NCBI GenBank assembly: GCA_028287505.1
Contig: JAQBPN010000093.1
Span: 28,507-92,506, forward strand
Direction of reading: 5' to 3'
DNA: 64,000 nt
Origin: Fibrobacterota bacterium
GTDB taxonomy: Bacteria; Fibrobacterota; Fibrobacteria; UBA11236
The notes beneath the pieces were generated by a model. It was given only the letters and a program-made list of their open reading frames with translations. It did not search any database and was not told where the DNA came from. The position numbers were made by a program, and so were the translations under genes. How positions within the stretch are numbered: position 1 is the first letter of the stretch; every line of letters starts with the position of its first letter. Positions 30,964-39,532 of the stretch are shown in pieces.

Positions 30964-32847
30964 TCAGTTCAATCGGTGGAGCTCGATGCGGCGATTTTGC
31001 TGGCGGCCCGAGGCGGTCTTGTTGTTCGCGATCGGGTCGCGTGAACCCATTCCCCTGGCCATGACCTGGTTGGCTTCCACGCCTTTGGCAACCAGATATT
31101 TGCGAACGGTATTGGCCCGGGATTCGGAATTGCGGAATCCGTCCAACTCCGCGCCGGCGGCGTCCCAATAGCCGCGTACTTCCACCATTACTCCGGGGGT
31201 GGCTCGAATGCGCTCCGCCAAGGTGTCCAGGGCCGCATAGGACTCCGGCATCAGGTCGGAGGAATTGCCTTGGAAATGGATTCCTTTGACGAGCAGGCGC
31301 TTTTCCAGCGGCGTGGCATTCAACATGCTCCGGCTCATGTCAGGGCAGCCATCGCCGTCCTCGAATCCGTTGTAGCTTTCCGGCTCGTTGGGGCATTTGT
31401 CGTTCAAGTCGGGAATCTTGTCCTGATCGTTGTCCGGTTCCGGACAGCCATCCGCGTCCTCGAACCCGTCTTTGTCTTCCGGGATACCGGGGCATTTGTC
31501 CTGGGCATCGGGAACGCCGTCCTTATCGTTGTCCAGTTCCGGACAGCCGTCGTAATCCTCGAAACCGTCCATGTCCTCGGGTTCGTTGGGGCATTTGTCC
31601 AGGGCGTCCGCCAAGCCGTCCTTGTCGTTGTCCGCTTCCGGGCAGCCGTCCTGATCCTGGAACCCGTCCATGTCTTCCTGCTCATTGGGACATTTGTCCA
31701 TCACGTCCGGAATGCTGTCCCCGTCATTGTCTATTTCCGGGCAACCGTCCATGTCCTGGAACCCATCGAAGTCTTCCTTTTCATGGGGACACAGGTCGTC
31801 CTTGTCCGGGATGCCGTCCTTATCGTAATCGGCGGCGACCAGGGTTCCGGACCAACCCAGGTTGGCGGCCAGCGCCAGGCGCGGCTGGTAGCGGGAGGAA
31901 AATGTGGTGTGGCCATCCGGCAGTTCCACGTCATAGGCCCGGAAGGGACGGCTGGCCGGCAGGCTTTTCTGGACATTGACCGAGAAGAAAATGCCGTCGT
32001 CGCCTTGGGCGGAAAAGCCGACGGCCGCATAGGCGTATTCCGCGCCGATGTCGGAGAGTTTGGCCAGCTTGGACATGCGGGTTTCCGATTGGGCATTGAT
32101 GATGAATGCCAGGCTGGGCATGGCCAGCCATTCCAGGCCGCCACCCAGCAGGAAACGGGTATCGACACCTTCCATGCCGGTGTTCCCGAAGCCGGTTCCC
32201 AAAGAGGCCCGGAAGGGGGGAGGGGATTCCTCTATCTTGGACAGATCCAGGGTCGCCAGCATTTTCGCCGAGCCGCCCGGCGCGAAGCTGGAAAAATACC
32301 GCGGGGGCACGGGAAGGCTGTCGTTCCGCATGTAACCGCCCTGTTTCGGCAGGAACCCTTTGTCGGACTTGGTGGGAATCGTAAGCGTGCCCAGCAGGGC
32401 CACGTCGAAGAGGTGGTTGCCCGCCAGGGTAAGGCTTCCCTTTGCGGAGAGGGTGGGGTCCCCCAGGCCGACGCCGGAAAGATCCTTGGCCTTGGTATCG
32501 CTGATGAAGTCCCCGAACAGGGGGGCGGAAAGGCCGACGTCGAAATGTCCGCCGAATCCCATGGCCAGGCTGAGCCGCATGCTTGCGCTTTGCAGGTCCT
32601 GGATTTCGAAGGTATCGAGAACTCCTGGCCCGGCCCCGTTTTCATGGAACAGGAACCGGTTGTTGCGGATCATGGACTCGTCCTGATGACCATAGGCGCC
32701 GGCGGAAACAACCAATTCCAGATGGCCCAGGGGTTGGGCGGAGGGGGAAAACAGGGTTCCGGGCATGCCTTCCAGGGTATAGGGGCAAGCGGAGGAAACC
32801 AGCAGGGTGGCCAGGAGGGCTAATGACTTTACCATTTTCATACACAT
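30964..32847 (-). CDS. OmpA-family protein with five TSP type-3 repeats
   Basis: Up to 627 residues. Signal peptide (KSLALLATLLVSSA), an N-terminal beta-barrel-like region of about 330 residues, five Asp-rich thrombospondin type-3 repeats of 33 residues (DNDKDGLADALDKCPNEPED type), and a C-terminal OmpA peptidoglycan-binding domain (GIHFQGNSSDLMPESYAAL, SRANTVRKYLVAKGV, QQNRRIEL). It links the outer membrane to the cell wall; the repeats probably bind calcium. The start may be any of three close ATG codons (32847, 32841, 32835); none has a good ribosome binding site. Confidence 0.92.
   Translation of the reverse strand: MCMKMVKSLALLATLLVSSACPYTLEGMPGTLFSPSAQPLGHLELVVSAGAYGHQDESMIRNNRFLFHENGAGPGVLDTFEIQDLQSASMRLSLAMGFGGHFDVGLSAPLFGDFISDTKAKDLSGVGLGDPTLSAKGSLTLAGNHLFDVALLGTLTIPTKSDKGFLPKQGGYMRNDSLPVPPRYFSSFAPGGSAKMLATLDLSKIEESPPPFRASLGTGFGNTGMEGVDTRFLLGGGLEWLAMPSLAFIINAQSETRMSKLAKLSDIGAEYAYAAVGFSAQGDDGIFFSVNVQKSLPASRPFRAYDVELPDGHTTFSSRYQPRLALAANLGWSGTLVAADYDKDGIPDKDDLCPHEKEDFDGFQDMDGCPEIDNDGDSIPDVMDKCPNEQEDMDGFQDQDGCPEADNDKDGLADALDKCPNEPEDMDGFEDYDGCPELDNDKDGVPDAQDKCPGIPEDKDGFEDADGCPEPDNDQDKIPDLNDKCPNEPESYNGFEDGDGCPDMSRSMLNATPLEKRLLVKGIHFQGNSSDLMPESYAALDTLAERIRATPGVMVEVRGYWDAAGAELDGFRNSESRANTVRKYLVAKGVEANQVMARGMGSRDPIANNKTASGRQQNRRIELHRLN
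31336..31830 (-). repeat. Five tandem 99-bp units encoding TSP3 repeats
   Basis: Within the OmpA-family gene, five exact-length 33-codon units each carry DxDxDGxxDxxDxCP and a DGCPE end. The spacing is constant, which suggests expansion by unit duplication; the units have since diverged. Confidence 0.9.
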
Positions 32848-32977
32848 GTTCGGTTATGCCGGGGCGGAAGGGTTGGGCCGGGATTCGTGGGCGGATGTCA
32901 AGGCTGAAGCTGGCAATTGCTGCACCTGATGGTGAGCAAAGGTACATATTATCGGACGGAATCCGGCTTCGGATCGG

Positions 32978-33003
32978 TTTGGATTGCTTTGGATGGTTTG
33001 GAT
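32978..33003 (+). promoter_or_regulatory. Three TTTGGAT direct repeats at a promoter
   Basis: TTTGGAT occurs at 32978, 32988 and 32997, about one helical turn apart, and the third copy abuts the -35 box at 33003. This layout resembles an activator or repressor site, but the factor is unknown. Confidence 0.45.
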
Positions 33004-33030
33004 TGAAAAGGCCCCCCGATTAAGTATAAA
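33003..33030 (+). promoter_or_regulatory. Sigma-70 promoter of the HDOD gene
   Basis: TTGAAA (33003-33008), a 16-bp spacer and TATAAA (33025-33030), each one base from consensus, 72 bases before the HDOD start. Confidence 0.7.
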
Positions 33031-33101
33031 CTTACCGGAGCCGGTCCGCATGGGAATCCTCAACGCTGGAAATGCCTTCAGGCTGATCCAGAGGGGTTTC
33101 C

Positions 33102-34001
33102 ATGACGCCGTCAAAAAGGGTGAGCACACCCGGAGTGGGCATGAGCAAGAGCCTGGAACAGAAGAAGATAGAGCAGATAGAGAACCTGCCTACCCTGCCG
33201 GAGGTGGCCAATAAGCTCCTCAAAATCATCAATGATCCCACCACGACGGCGGTCGATGTGGCCAATCTCATCTCGCGGGATCTCAGCCTCACCTCCAAGG
33301 TGCTCAGGCTGGCGAACTCGGCCTTCTATGGGATCCCGCGGACCGTAACCACGGTGCAGAATGCGGTGGTAATCCTGGGGCTCAAGGTGATCAACACCAT
33401 GGTTTTCAGTATCACCGTGGTCAAGATGTTTCCCGGGGACGGCAGGAACGAGATGTTCAGCCGCAAGAAATTCTGGGCCCATTCGCTCGCCTGCGCCGTG
33501 CTGTCGCGCCAATTGGCCCTGCGGATGCGCAAGTTCACCTTGTTCGATCCCGAGGAATGTTTTTGCGCCGGCCTGATCCACGATATCGGCCGCATCGTCC
33601 TGGATCAATACTTCCACGAGAATTTCCTCAAGGCCATCCAAAAGGCCGTGCAGGAAAAGATCTCCCTGCTCCAGGCTGAAAGCGACGTGTTCGGATTCAA
33701 CCACATGGACGTGGGCGACTGGCTGACCTCCCGTTGGGAGCTTCCCCAGGACATCCGGGTTCCCATCGTCTACCATCACGCTCCCTCGAAAACCGAGTAC
33801 GCGCGGGAAATCACCACCCTGGTCCATCTGGCGGACAGCCTCTGCTACGATATCGGATTCGGCCTTCCCGGTCTGGAGACCAAGCCGGCCGTGGACACCG
33901 CCCTGGTCAACCAGCTCGGCTTCACCCAGGATGACCTGGACGCCGTCAAGGCGAGCGCCAACGAGGAAATCGAGAAATTCCAGGCCGCGTTCGAGATCTG
34001 A
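33102..34001 (+). CDS. HDOD-domain signalling protein
   Basis: 299 residues (286 if ATG 33141 is used; both starts have plausible ribosome binding sites). An HDOD domain spans about residues 25-225: LPTLPEVANKLLKIINDP, SLTSKVLRLANSAFYG, QNAVVILGLKVI and a histidine-containing GLIHDIGRIVLDQYF segment. HDOD proteins act in signal transduction and often in control of motility or cell cycle; biochemical activity is poorly defined. No GGDEF or receiver domain is attached. Its stop is followed by a 43-bp echo of its own end. Confidence 0.9.
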   Translation: MTPSKRVSTPGVGMSKSLEQKKIEQIENLPTLPEVANKLLKIINDPTTTAVDVANLISRDLSLTSKVLRLANSAFYGIPRTVTTVQNAVVILGLKVINTMVFSITVVKMFPGDGRNEMFSRKKFWAHSLACAVLSRQLALRMRKFTLFDPEECFCAGLIHDIGRIVLDQYFHENFLKAIQKAVQEKISLLQAESDVFGFNHMDVGDWLTSRWELPQDIRVPIVYHHAPSKTEYAREITTLVHLADSLCYDIGFGLPGLETKPAVDTALVNQLGFTQDDLDAVKASANEEIEKFQAAFEI

Positions 34002-34046
34002 CCCACCCTGTGAGGCCACGAGAAGGCTCGCGTTCGAGATTTGACC
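33987..34046 (+). repeat. 43-bp echo of the HDOD gene 3' end
   Basis: The 17 bases GCGTTCGAGATCTGACC (33987-34003) recur with one change at 34030-34046, exactly 43 bases later. The block between includes AAGGCTCGC (34023-34031), whose start lies 19 bases before the second stop, the same layout as after transaldolase (9695-9747). Confidence 0.8.
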
Positions 34047-34182
34047 GCTCCATTTCCCCTCCACCCTGGTAACATTCAGGAAACCTATCGGCCCCCTGCA
34101 CCCGCCCCGGCGGCGGCTACCGGTCTTTTTGTAGCTTTTGCCTTGGGCGGCGAATCGCCCTTCCGGAAGCCGGGGAGCTTTT

Positions 34183-35385
34183 CTGATCCTTCTTTTCGAC
34201 ATGCAAACCGGCGCGGCGGGAGACATGATCCTCGGCGCCCTGTTCGATCTGGGCCTGGATTTCCCGGCTTGGAAAAAACACATCGGTACCTTGGGACTGA
34301 TCGGCGTCGAGCCGAAACGGGAACGCGTTTCCAAACACGGCATCATGGCGACGCGCTTCCAGGTGGAAATCCCGCATGAACATTCGCATCGGGGGCTGCC
34401 GGAAATCCGGGCCATCATCGAGCGGAGCGGCGTGCCCGCGCGAGCGAAGGAACGCGCCGTAGCGGTGTTCACGAGGCTGGCGCATGCGGAAGCGGCCATC
34501 CACGGCGTTCCGGTGGAGCAGGTGCATTTCCACGAGGTGGGGGCGCTCGATGCCATCGTGGATATCGTAGGCGCATGCGTGGGATTCGAAATGCTCGGCG
34601 TCACCGGGTTCTTCACTACGCCCTTCACCTTCGGCACCGGAACGGTCAAGACGCAACATGGCATTCTGTCCGTTCCCGTGCCGGCCACTTTGGCATTGAG
34701 CGAAGGCTTTCCCTCCCGGCGCACGGACCTCCCGGGCGAATTGTGCACACCCACCGGAACGGCCATCATTTCCGCCTTGGCGAAGCCGATTCCGGCCGAT
34801 TTTATGGGCACGGTGAAAAAGATCGGATATGGGGCGGGTGGCCGGGACCTGCCGGGAATCGCCAACGTGCTCAGGATTTGCCTTATGGAACGGAATGAAC
34901 GGAACGGGGCGGATGCTTCCGCGGATGCGGTGTATCAGGTAGAATGTAATTTAGATAATATGACCCCTGAGCTTATCGGATACACGGCCGAACGGCTCCT
35001 GGCGGCCGGTTGCAAAGACGTTTGGCAAGAACCCATCTTCATGAAAAAGAACCGCTCCGCCGTCAAGCTTTGCGCCTTGGTGGAGAAGGCCGGATTGGAC
35101 GCCGCGTTGTCCTTGATAGCGGCCGAGACCGCCACCGGCGGCATGCGGTATTTTCCCGTAAACAGATTGGTGGCGGAAAAATCCTCCGAGACGGTCGATA
35201 CGCGTTTCGGAAAAGTGGAATTGAAAAAGGTTGTGTTCCCGGGCAAAGCCGGGCCGCGCTTTTCCCCCGAGTTCGAAAGCTGCCGCAGGTTGGCGCAGGA
35301 GGCCTCCGCGCCCCTGCAGGACGTCTATCGCGAAGCCCTGCTGCAAGCGGCGCTCAAAGGTTTCGCCGGCAAGGAAGCAGAATGA
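34183..35385 (+). CDS. larC: LarC-like nickel-pincer cofactor cyclometallase
   Basis: About 400 residues. LarC inserts nickel into the pyridinium cofactor of lactate racemase. Seen: the N-terminal FDMQTGAAGDMILGALFDLG, the HFHEVGALDAIVDIVG metal-site motif, and the C-terminal NLDNMTPELIGYTAERLL block. The best alignment to family starts (M-I-L-Y-F-D) begins at CTG 34183, with GGGGAG placed 5 bases upstream; ATG 34201 would truncate the first strand, and TTG 34138 gives an unmatched extension. No larA, larB or larE is nearby. It is followed by an unknown gene. Confidence 0.88.
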   Translation: MILLFDMQTGAAGDMILGALFDLGLDFPAWKKHIGTLGLIGVEPKRERVSKHGIMATRFQVEIPHEHSHRGLPEIRAIIERSGVPARAKERAVAVFTRLAHAEAAIHGVPVEQVHFHEVGALDAIVDIVGACVGFEMLGVTGFFTTPFTFGTGTVKTQHGILSVPVPATLALSEGFPSRRTDLPGELCTPTGTAIISALAKPIPADFMGTVKKIGYGAGGRDLPGIANVLRICLMERNERNGADASADAVYQVECNLDNMTPELIGYTAERLLAAGCKDVWQEPIFMKKNRSAVKLCALVEKAGLDAALSLIAAETATGGMRYFPVNRLVAEKSSETVDTRFGKVELKKVVFPGKAGPRFSPEFESCRRLAQEASAPLQDVYREALLQAALKGFAGKEAE

Positions 35386-35404
35386 ATCCCCTGGTGCTCC
35401 GTAC

Positions 35405-36355
35405 ATGACGATGTTGGCTCCCGGTATGCACATCGAACAGCGTAAAGGCGATCCGAAAAAGCTGAAGGGCAAGCTGCTCGCTTACGTGCGCATTGTCGCG
35501 GAAGAAGGCGGCGAGGGTCCGGAATCCTACGGGGCGGGGGAGGTGGGCGGCACCGAGCCCTCCAGCCCGTTGAACGCCATGGTGCGCAACGGCATCCTGG
35601 CCGTGCAGGCCAACTACGTGGACCAGCGCAACATCCGCGATTTCTTCCGGGACGAATTCGGCATTTCCCTTGAGAAGGGAATCCAGGAAGTCATCGACCA
35701 GGCCAAGGAGACCGGCGGCCTGGAGGGGGCCTTGGATCCGGAAGCCGTCAAGGAGCGCCTGGAGTCCATGAAGAACGCGGATTTCATTCCCATCCCCGCG
35801 AAGATCGCCTTCTTCAACAGCGAGGAGGAAATGCTGGCCGCGGACGCGGACGTTTTCTTCCTCGGACATTTCACGGTCATCAGCCATGCCCACTTGTGCG
35901 TGAATTCGTTCCCCATCATCTACCAGGCCTACTTCCGCGAGCAGGAACATCGGGCCATGGAAAGGGAAATCGCCGCGCTGCTGGGGACCATCGAGGATCC
36001 CAAGTCCAAGGCGGCGGCCGAACCGGCCGAAAACGCCGCTTCAGGCCTGCGGATCCAGACCTTCAAAGGGGACTTGAAGGCTTTTCTCCTCAAGGATCTG
36101 ATTCCGAACATGATCTACAACCTGAGCGATGCGGCGGAGTACCAGAAGGCGCTGCACCAGTTCAAGAGCTTCATGGGCGATTTCGGATATCCCGAGGACA
36201 TGCAGGAGATCATCAATCTGATCGAGTCCACCCCAACCCATGACGCCAAAGCCCTGCGCAAGCTGGAACTGCTGGTGGCCAAGGTGGAAGCGCTTCAGAA
36301 GGAAGATTATGAAAAGCTGGAAGTCATCCGGAAAGAAATCAAAGGGCTGCCGTGA
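35405..36355 (+). CDS. Conserved-looking protein of unknown function
   Basis: 316 residues, not recognised. No signal peptide or clear membrane helix. It mixes charged helical stretches (EKGIQEVIDQAKETGGLEG, a coiled-coil-like C-terminus KLELLVAKVEALQKEDYEKL) with an apolar centre (FFLGHFTVISHAHLCVNSF). Start uncertain: ATG 35405, 35411 or 35426 (MHIEQRKGDPKKLKGKLLAY is the first well-formed segment). It follows larC by 19 bases and is probably in the same transcript, but no functional link is evident. Confidence 0.65.
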   Translation: MTMLAPGMHIEQRKGDPKKLKGKLLAYVRIVAEEGGEGPESYGAGEVGGTEPSSPLNAMVRNGILAVQANYVDQRNIRDFFRDEFGISLEKGIQEVIDQAKETGGLEGALDPEAVKERLESMKNADFIPIPAKIAFFNSEEEMLAADADVFFLGHFTVISHAHLCVNSFPIIYQAYFREQEHRAMEREIAALLGTIEDPKSKAAAEPAENAASGLRIQTFKGDLKAFLLKDLIPNMIYNLSDAAEYQKALHQFKSFMGDFGYPEDMQEIINLIESTPTHDAKALRKLELLVAKVEALQKEDYEKLEVIRKEIKGLP

Positions 36356-36400
36356 GATGCATTGGATGGATAATAAAGTCCGTTACCATTGATTGAGATT

Positions 36401-36573
36401 TCGTCGGGCGTCGGGCGACGGGCGTAAAACTTTTTCCGATAGGTTTCGGGCGCAAAAGAAAACCCGTGGCTTGATCCTTGGAAGCGGTGGTACCCGCTCG
36501 AACCAGCCTAAGGGTTTTTCTTTTCGCCCGACGCCGTCGGCACCGAAGGTGCCGCACGCCCGACGCCCGACGA
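36401..36573. repeat. 173-bp palindromic element, copy A
   Basis: Ends are perfect 17-bp inverted repeats (TCGTCGGGCGTCGGGCG at 36401-36417 and its complement at 36557-36573). Inside, a near-perfect 20-bp pair (36446-36465 with 36512-36531) forms a second stem, and a CGGCACC-GAA-GGTGCCG hairpin lies at 36538-36554. The right half encodes the C-terminal tail and stop of lpxH on the minus strand. It is related to the element at 59087. Confidence 0.85.
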
Positions 36574-37338
36574 GGGACCCGACGGTAATGACCCCAATGA
36601 CTCTTCCCCAGTAAACCGCTCAATCCGACATACCCCGCCTTCCATCGCCACGTATTCCATCCTCGTCAGCCATTCTCCCGAGTTCACATAGACCCCTTCC
36701 GGGAATTCCTTGACGAAGGCGGCGTGGGTATGGCCGTGGATGAGGATGTCCTGCCGGCCGTCCGCCAGCAGGGCGCGGCCTGCGGCTTCGTATTCGTCCA
36801 TATGGCGCGGGCGGTTCTGGTGCTGGTCCCGGGAAGCTTTGCTCATGAAGCGCGCCAGGCCCATGCCGAAATCCGGATGCAGCAGGCGGAAGCACCGGTT
36901 CGAGAGCGGATGGCGGAACACCTTTTTCATGATGCGGTATTTCCAATCCGATTCCGCCAAGCCGTCCCCGTGGAGCAGCAGGAGCCGCCTGCCCTGCAGT
37001 TCCATGCGGATCTCGTCGTCGTGCACGCGCAATCCCATCCCGTCCCGGAAGAAGGAACCGAGGTTGAAATCATGGTTGCCGCTCAGGTAATGGACTTCCA
37101 CCCCGCCGCGCGCCAATTCCTCCAGGGCCGCCAGGATGCGGAAATGATCCTTGGGGATGAAGCTGCGGTATTCCATCCAGAACTCGAAGAGGTCGCCGAG
37201 GATGAAAAGGTGCGTGGCCCGGGCGGCTTTTTCCCGCAGGAACCGTAACACCAAGGTTTCCCTGTCCGGATCGAGGCCGCGGTAGCGGGCCCCCAGATGC
37301 AAATCCGAAATGAAATAGGCGACGGGGGAGGTGGTCAT
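36508..37338 (-). CDS. lpxH: UDP-2,3-diacylglucosamine hydrolase-like metallophosphoesterase
   Basis: 276 residues. Cleaves UDP-diacylglucosamine to lipid X in lipid A synthesis at the inner membrane. All metallophosphoesterase motifs are present: SDLHLG, GDLFEFW, SGNHDF, LLHGDGLA and HGHTHAAF. The last 20-30 residues (from about SLPSG to the SGEKKNP end) lie inside the palindromic element 36401-36573 and are not part of the usual family. No lpx partner gene is adjacent. Confidence 0.88.
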   Translation of the reverse strand: MTTSPVAYFISDLHLGARYRGLDPDRETLVLRFLREKAARATHLFILGDLFEFWMEYRSFIPKDHFRILAALEELARGGVEVHYLSGNHDFNLGSFFRDGMGLRVHDDEIRMELQGRRLLLLHGDGLAESDWKYRIMKKVFRHPLSNRCFRLLHPDFGMGLARFMSKASRDQHQNRPRHMDEYEAAGRALLADGRQDILIHGHTHAAFVKEFPEGVYVNSGEWLTRMEYVAMEGGVCRIERFTGEESLGSLPSGPSSGVGRAAPSVPTASGEKKNP

Positions 37339-37423
37339 CGGATGGTTTCTGCCGGAATGATCATAAAGCTAATTCCGGATTCGGCGGATGGCCGGAAAAT
37401 GCGTATTTTATGGGTGAGGCCCA

Positions 37424-37735
37424 ATGCGAATCGAATCGACCCCCCATAAACTCCACCTCTTTTTCTGCACCAACACCCGCGAGAATGGGGAAAAGTCGTG
37501 CGGTGACACTCCGGATACGGGAATCCTGGCGGAAACACTGAAGAAGCGGTTCAAGGAAGGCAAGCTGCCCGTGCGCATCACGCGCACCGCCTGCCTGGGT
37601 CCCTGCGCCCAGGGTCCGAACATCATGTGTTACCCGCAACAGGTATGGTTCCAGGACGTGCATGTGGAGGACATGGATTCCATCGAAGCCGAGGTCAGGA
37701 AGATCCTGGCCTCCGGGATCGCTCCGGGTTCCTGA
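37424..37735 (+). CDS. Thioredoxin-like [2Fe-2S] ferredoxin
   Basis: 103 residues with four conserved cysteines, C15, C26, C57 and C61 (FFCTNTRENGEKSCGD and RTACLGPCAQGPN), spaced as in thioredoxin-fold [2Fe-2S] ferredoxins. Electron carrier in the cytoplasm; partner unknown. It converges on the first TlpA-like gene with a 13-base gap and is divergent from lpxH. Confidence 0.88.
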   Translation: MRIESTPHKLHLFFCTNTRENGEKSCGDTPDTGILAETLKKRFKEGKLPVRITRTACLGPCAQGPNIMCYPQQVWFQDVHVEDMDSIEAEVRKILASGIAPGS

Positions 37736-37748
37736 ATCGCCCTCCGGG

Positions 37749-38312
37749 CTACTTCACGGCCAACTTGGCCGCTTCCGTTTTGATAAGGTTCGGGGTTTCT
37801 TCGGCATTGAAGGTCTTGTAGCGTATGTACTCGCCTTTGTCGTTGACCACGTACAGAAGGGGAATCGATCCCGTTCCGTAGTTGTCCCCAAACGCCTTGT
37901 CCACGTCCTGGAAGACGGGCATGTGGATCTTGTAATCCCGGATGAAGCCGCGGACGTCATCCTCGGAGTTGAACCTGACGGCGATGGCGATGGCGGTGAA
38001 GCCCTTGGCGGTGAGTTCATCCGCGAGTTTCTGCACATACGGGGCGGCGTGCTGGCAATGGGGGCATACGGCGGAGAAGTAGAAGATCAGCAGTTTGCGG
38101 TTCGCGAAGTGCGAGAACTTCAATTCGGCATCGGAGATGGGTTTGGGCGTCAGGCCGAAGTCGATGTGGAGGCGCTTGCCCGCCTTATCGACTTCGAAAG
38201 AGGGGGGCGCTTCGGGGCCCTGAACGGGGGCGCTCGGGGCCTGGGCCACGGTGAGATTGAGGGCGAGCCCCATGAGAAGGGATGCCATCATGAAAACCTG
38301 GGAGTGCCGCAT
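37749..38312 (-). CDS. TlpA-like secreted thioredoxin, copy 1
   Basis: 187 residues. Signal peptide (MMASLLMGLALNLTVAQA), a Pro-rich linker, then a thioredoxin fold with the redox pair C83-PH-C86 (FYFSAVCPHCQ) and a GTGSIPLLYVV cis-Pro region. Periplasmic thiol-disulfide exchange is expected; the unusual CPHC pair is like DsbA. It starts at ATG 38312 with AAAGGA 9 bases upstream. It is a close paralogue of the protein at 39533-40111, and both flank an RluA-type gene in the same direction. Confidence 0.9.
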   Translation of the reverse strand: MRHSQVFMMASLLMGLALNLTVAQAPSAPVQGPEAPPSFEVDKAGKRLHIDFGLTPKPISDAELKFSHFANRKLLIFYFSAVCPHCQHAAPYVQKLADELTAKGFTAIAIAVRFNSEDDVRGFIRDYKIHMPVFQDVDKAFGDNYGTGSIPLLYVVNDKGEYIRYKTFNAEETPNLIKTEAAKLAVK

Positions 38313-38377
38313 TCGTTGATTCCTTTCCTCGATTCTAATCCAGCCAAAATATAATGGAACTTGGGCTTGCGTACCAC

Positions 38378-39478
38378 TTAGGCTTGCATACCATTACGGG
38401 CGGCTTCCGCTTCCGCCCAGAACTCCCCGAAGGCCGGAGTCGCGCACCAGGTCCTGACTTCCAGGGCCTTGAACACTCGCGCGAATTCCGGCCCAACGTC
38501 CCAATCCCACGCCTCGCTGGCAGGCCCGGTGACGGATCCGGCGGACCCCAAGGCGGTTCCGGAGACGGAACCGATGCGAAGGCAGAAGGAATGCAGCAGA
38601 TGCCGGGTCGCGCCCAGGGCCGCATGGTCGGCCGAGTCCAGGTCCGCGTCCAATTGTTTCAGATACGCCCTGCCGCCCAGGGAATAGATTTTGTCGCCCA
38701 CCACCGGGCACCCGATTTCCGCCAGGTGCGCGCGCAACTGGTGCTTGCGCCCCGTGATGGGCGAAAGCGCCAGCAGGGAAAGCCCGTCGCGGAAGGCGAT
38801 TTTCCGGTAGAGGGTGAGAGCGGGTTTGCCGTGGGGCATCGCGTGCATTTGGCACCGGATGGCCCCGTCGGATTTTTCCCCCAGGGGGACCTCAATCCGC
38901 CCGCCCGCCGCCGGAGGCTCTCCCCGCACCACCGCGGTATAGAACTTGGTCCACCGGGAATGTTCCGACGAAGGGGCGAGTTCCCGGAAGGCGTCGGGCC
39001 CGCGGGCGAAAGCGACCAGCCCGCTGGTTTCCCTGTCCAGGCGGTTCAGCGGGGCCCAGGCCGGATCGCCGAGTTCCTCTTTCACCAGGTTGGCCAGGGT
39101 CTGGAAAAAAATCTTTCCGGTGCGGTGCACGGGCATGCCCGCGGGTTTATGCACGAATGCCAGCCGCTTGTCCCTTTCCAGGATCCGGTAATCCAAGGGA
39201 ACTTCCGGCTCGTCATAATCCACCACCGCAAAGCGCAGCTCCATGCCTTCCCGCAACGGTTCGGCGCCGCGGGCGACTTTGCCTTCCAGTTCCAGGCGAT
39301 CCTTGGCCAGGAGATCCGCCCATTCCGCGGGGGAATGGTAGGTGAACCGCCGGGCCAGGTAATCCAGCAATCGATCGGGACCGGGGTTGCGGATTTTCGC
39401 GGTAAAGGAAGAGTTGATCTTGGGCAATGCGGGGATTCCTCGGGCCGGCGCGGGATGAAAAGAAAAAGGGCCGGCCAT
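38378..39478 (-). CDS. RluA-family pseudouridine synthase
   Basis: 366 residues. Isomerises specific uridines in rRNA or tRNA. Seen: LAFVHKPAGMPVHRT, the catalytic Asp148 in LNRLDRETSGL, LSPITGRKHQLRAHLAEIGCPVVGD. The N-terminal S4-like part is present (residues about 30-85) and a C-terminal extension of about 70 residues (SVSGTALGSAGSVTGPAS) is Gly/Ser-rich and not typical. Only one Met lies before the domain. It is encoded between two TlpA paralogues. Confidence 0.9.
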   Translation of the reverse strand: MAGPFSFHPAPARGIPALPKINSSFTAKIRNPGPDRLLDYLARRFTYHSPAEWADLLAKDRLELEGKVARGAEPLREGMELRFAVVDYDEPEVPLDYRILERDKRLAFVHKPAGMPVHRTGKIFFQTLANLVKEELGDPAWAPLNRLDRETSGLVAFARGPDAFRELAPSSEHSRWTKFYTAVVRGEPPAAGGRIEVPLGEKSDGAIRCQMHAMPHGKPALTLYRKIAFRDGLSLLALSPITGRKHQLRAHLAEIGCPVVGDKIYSLGGRAYLKQLDADLDSADHAALGATRHLLHSFCLRIGSVSGTALGSAGSVTGPASEAWDWDVGPEFARVFKALEVRTWCATPAFGEFWAEAEAARNGMQA

Positions 39479-39532
39479 CCGGCCGCCCCCGTTTTCAGCC
39501 GGTATCCGCTCAGGAGCGGATGCGGGCCGGGA

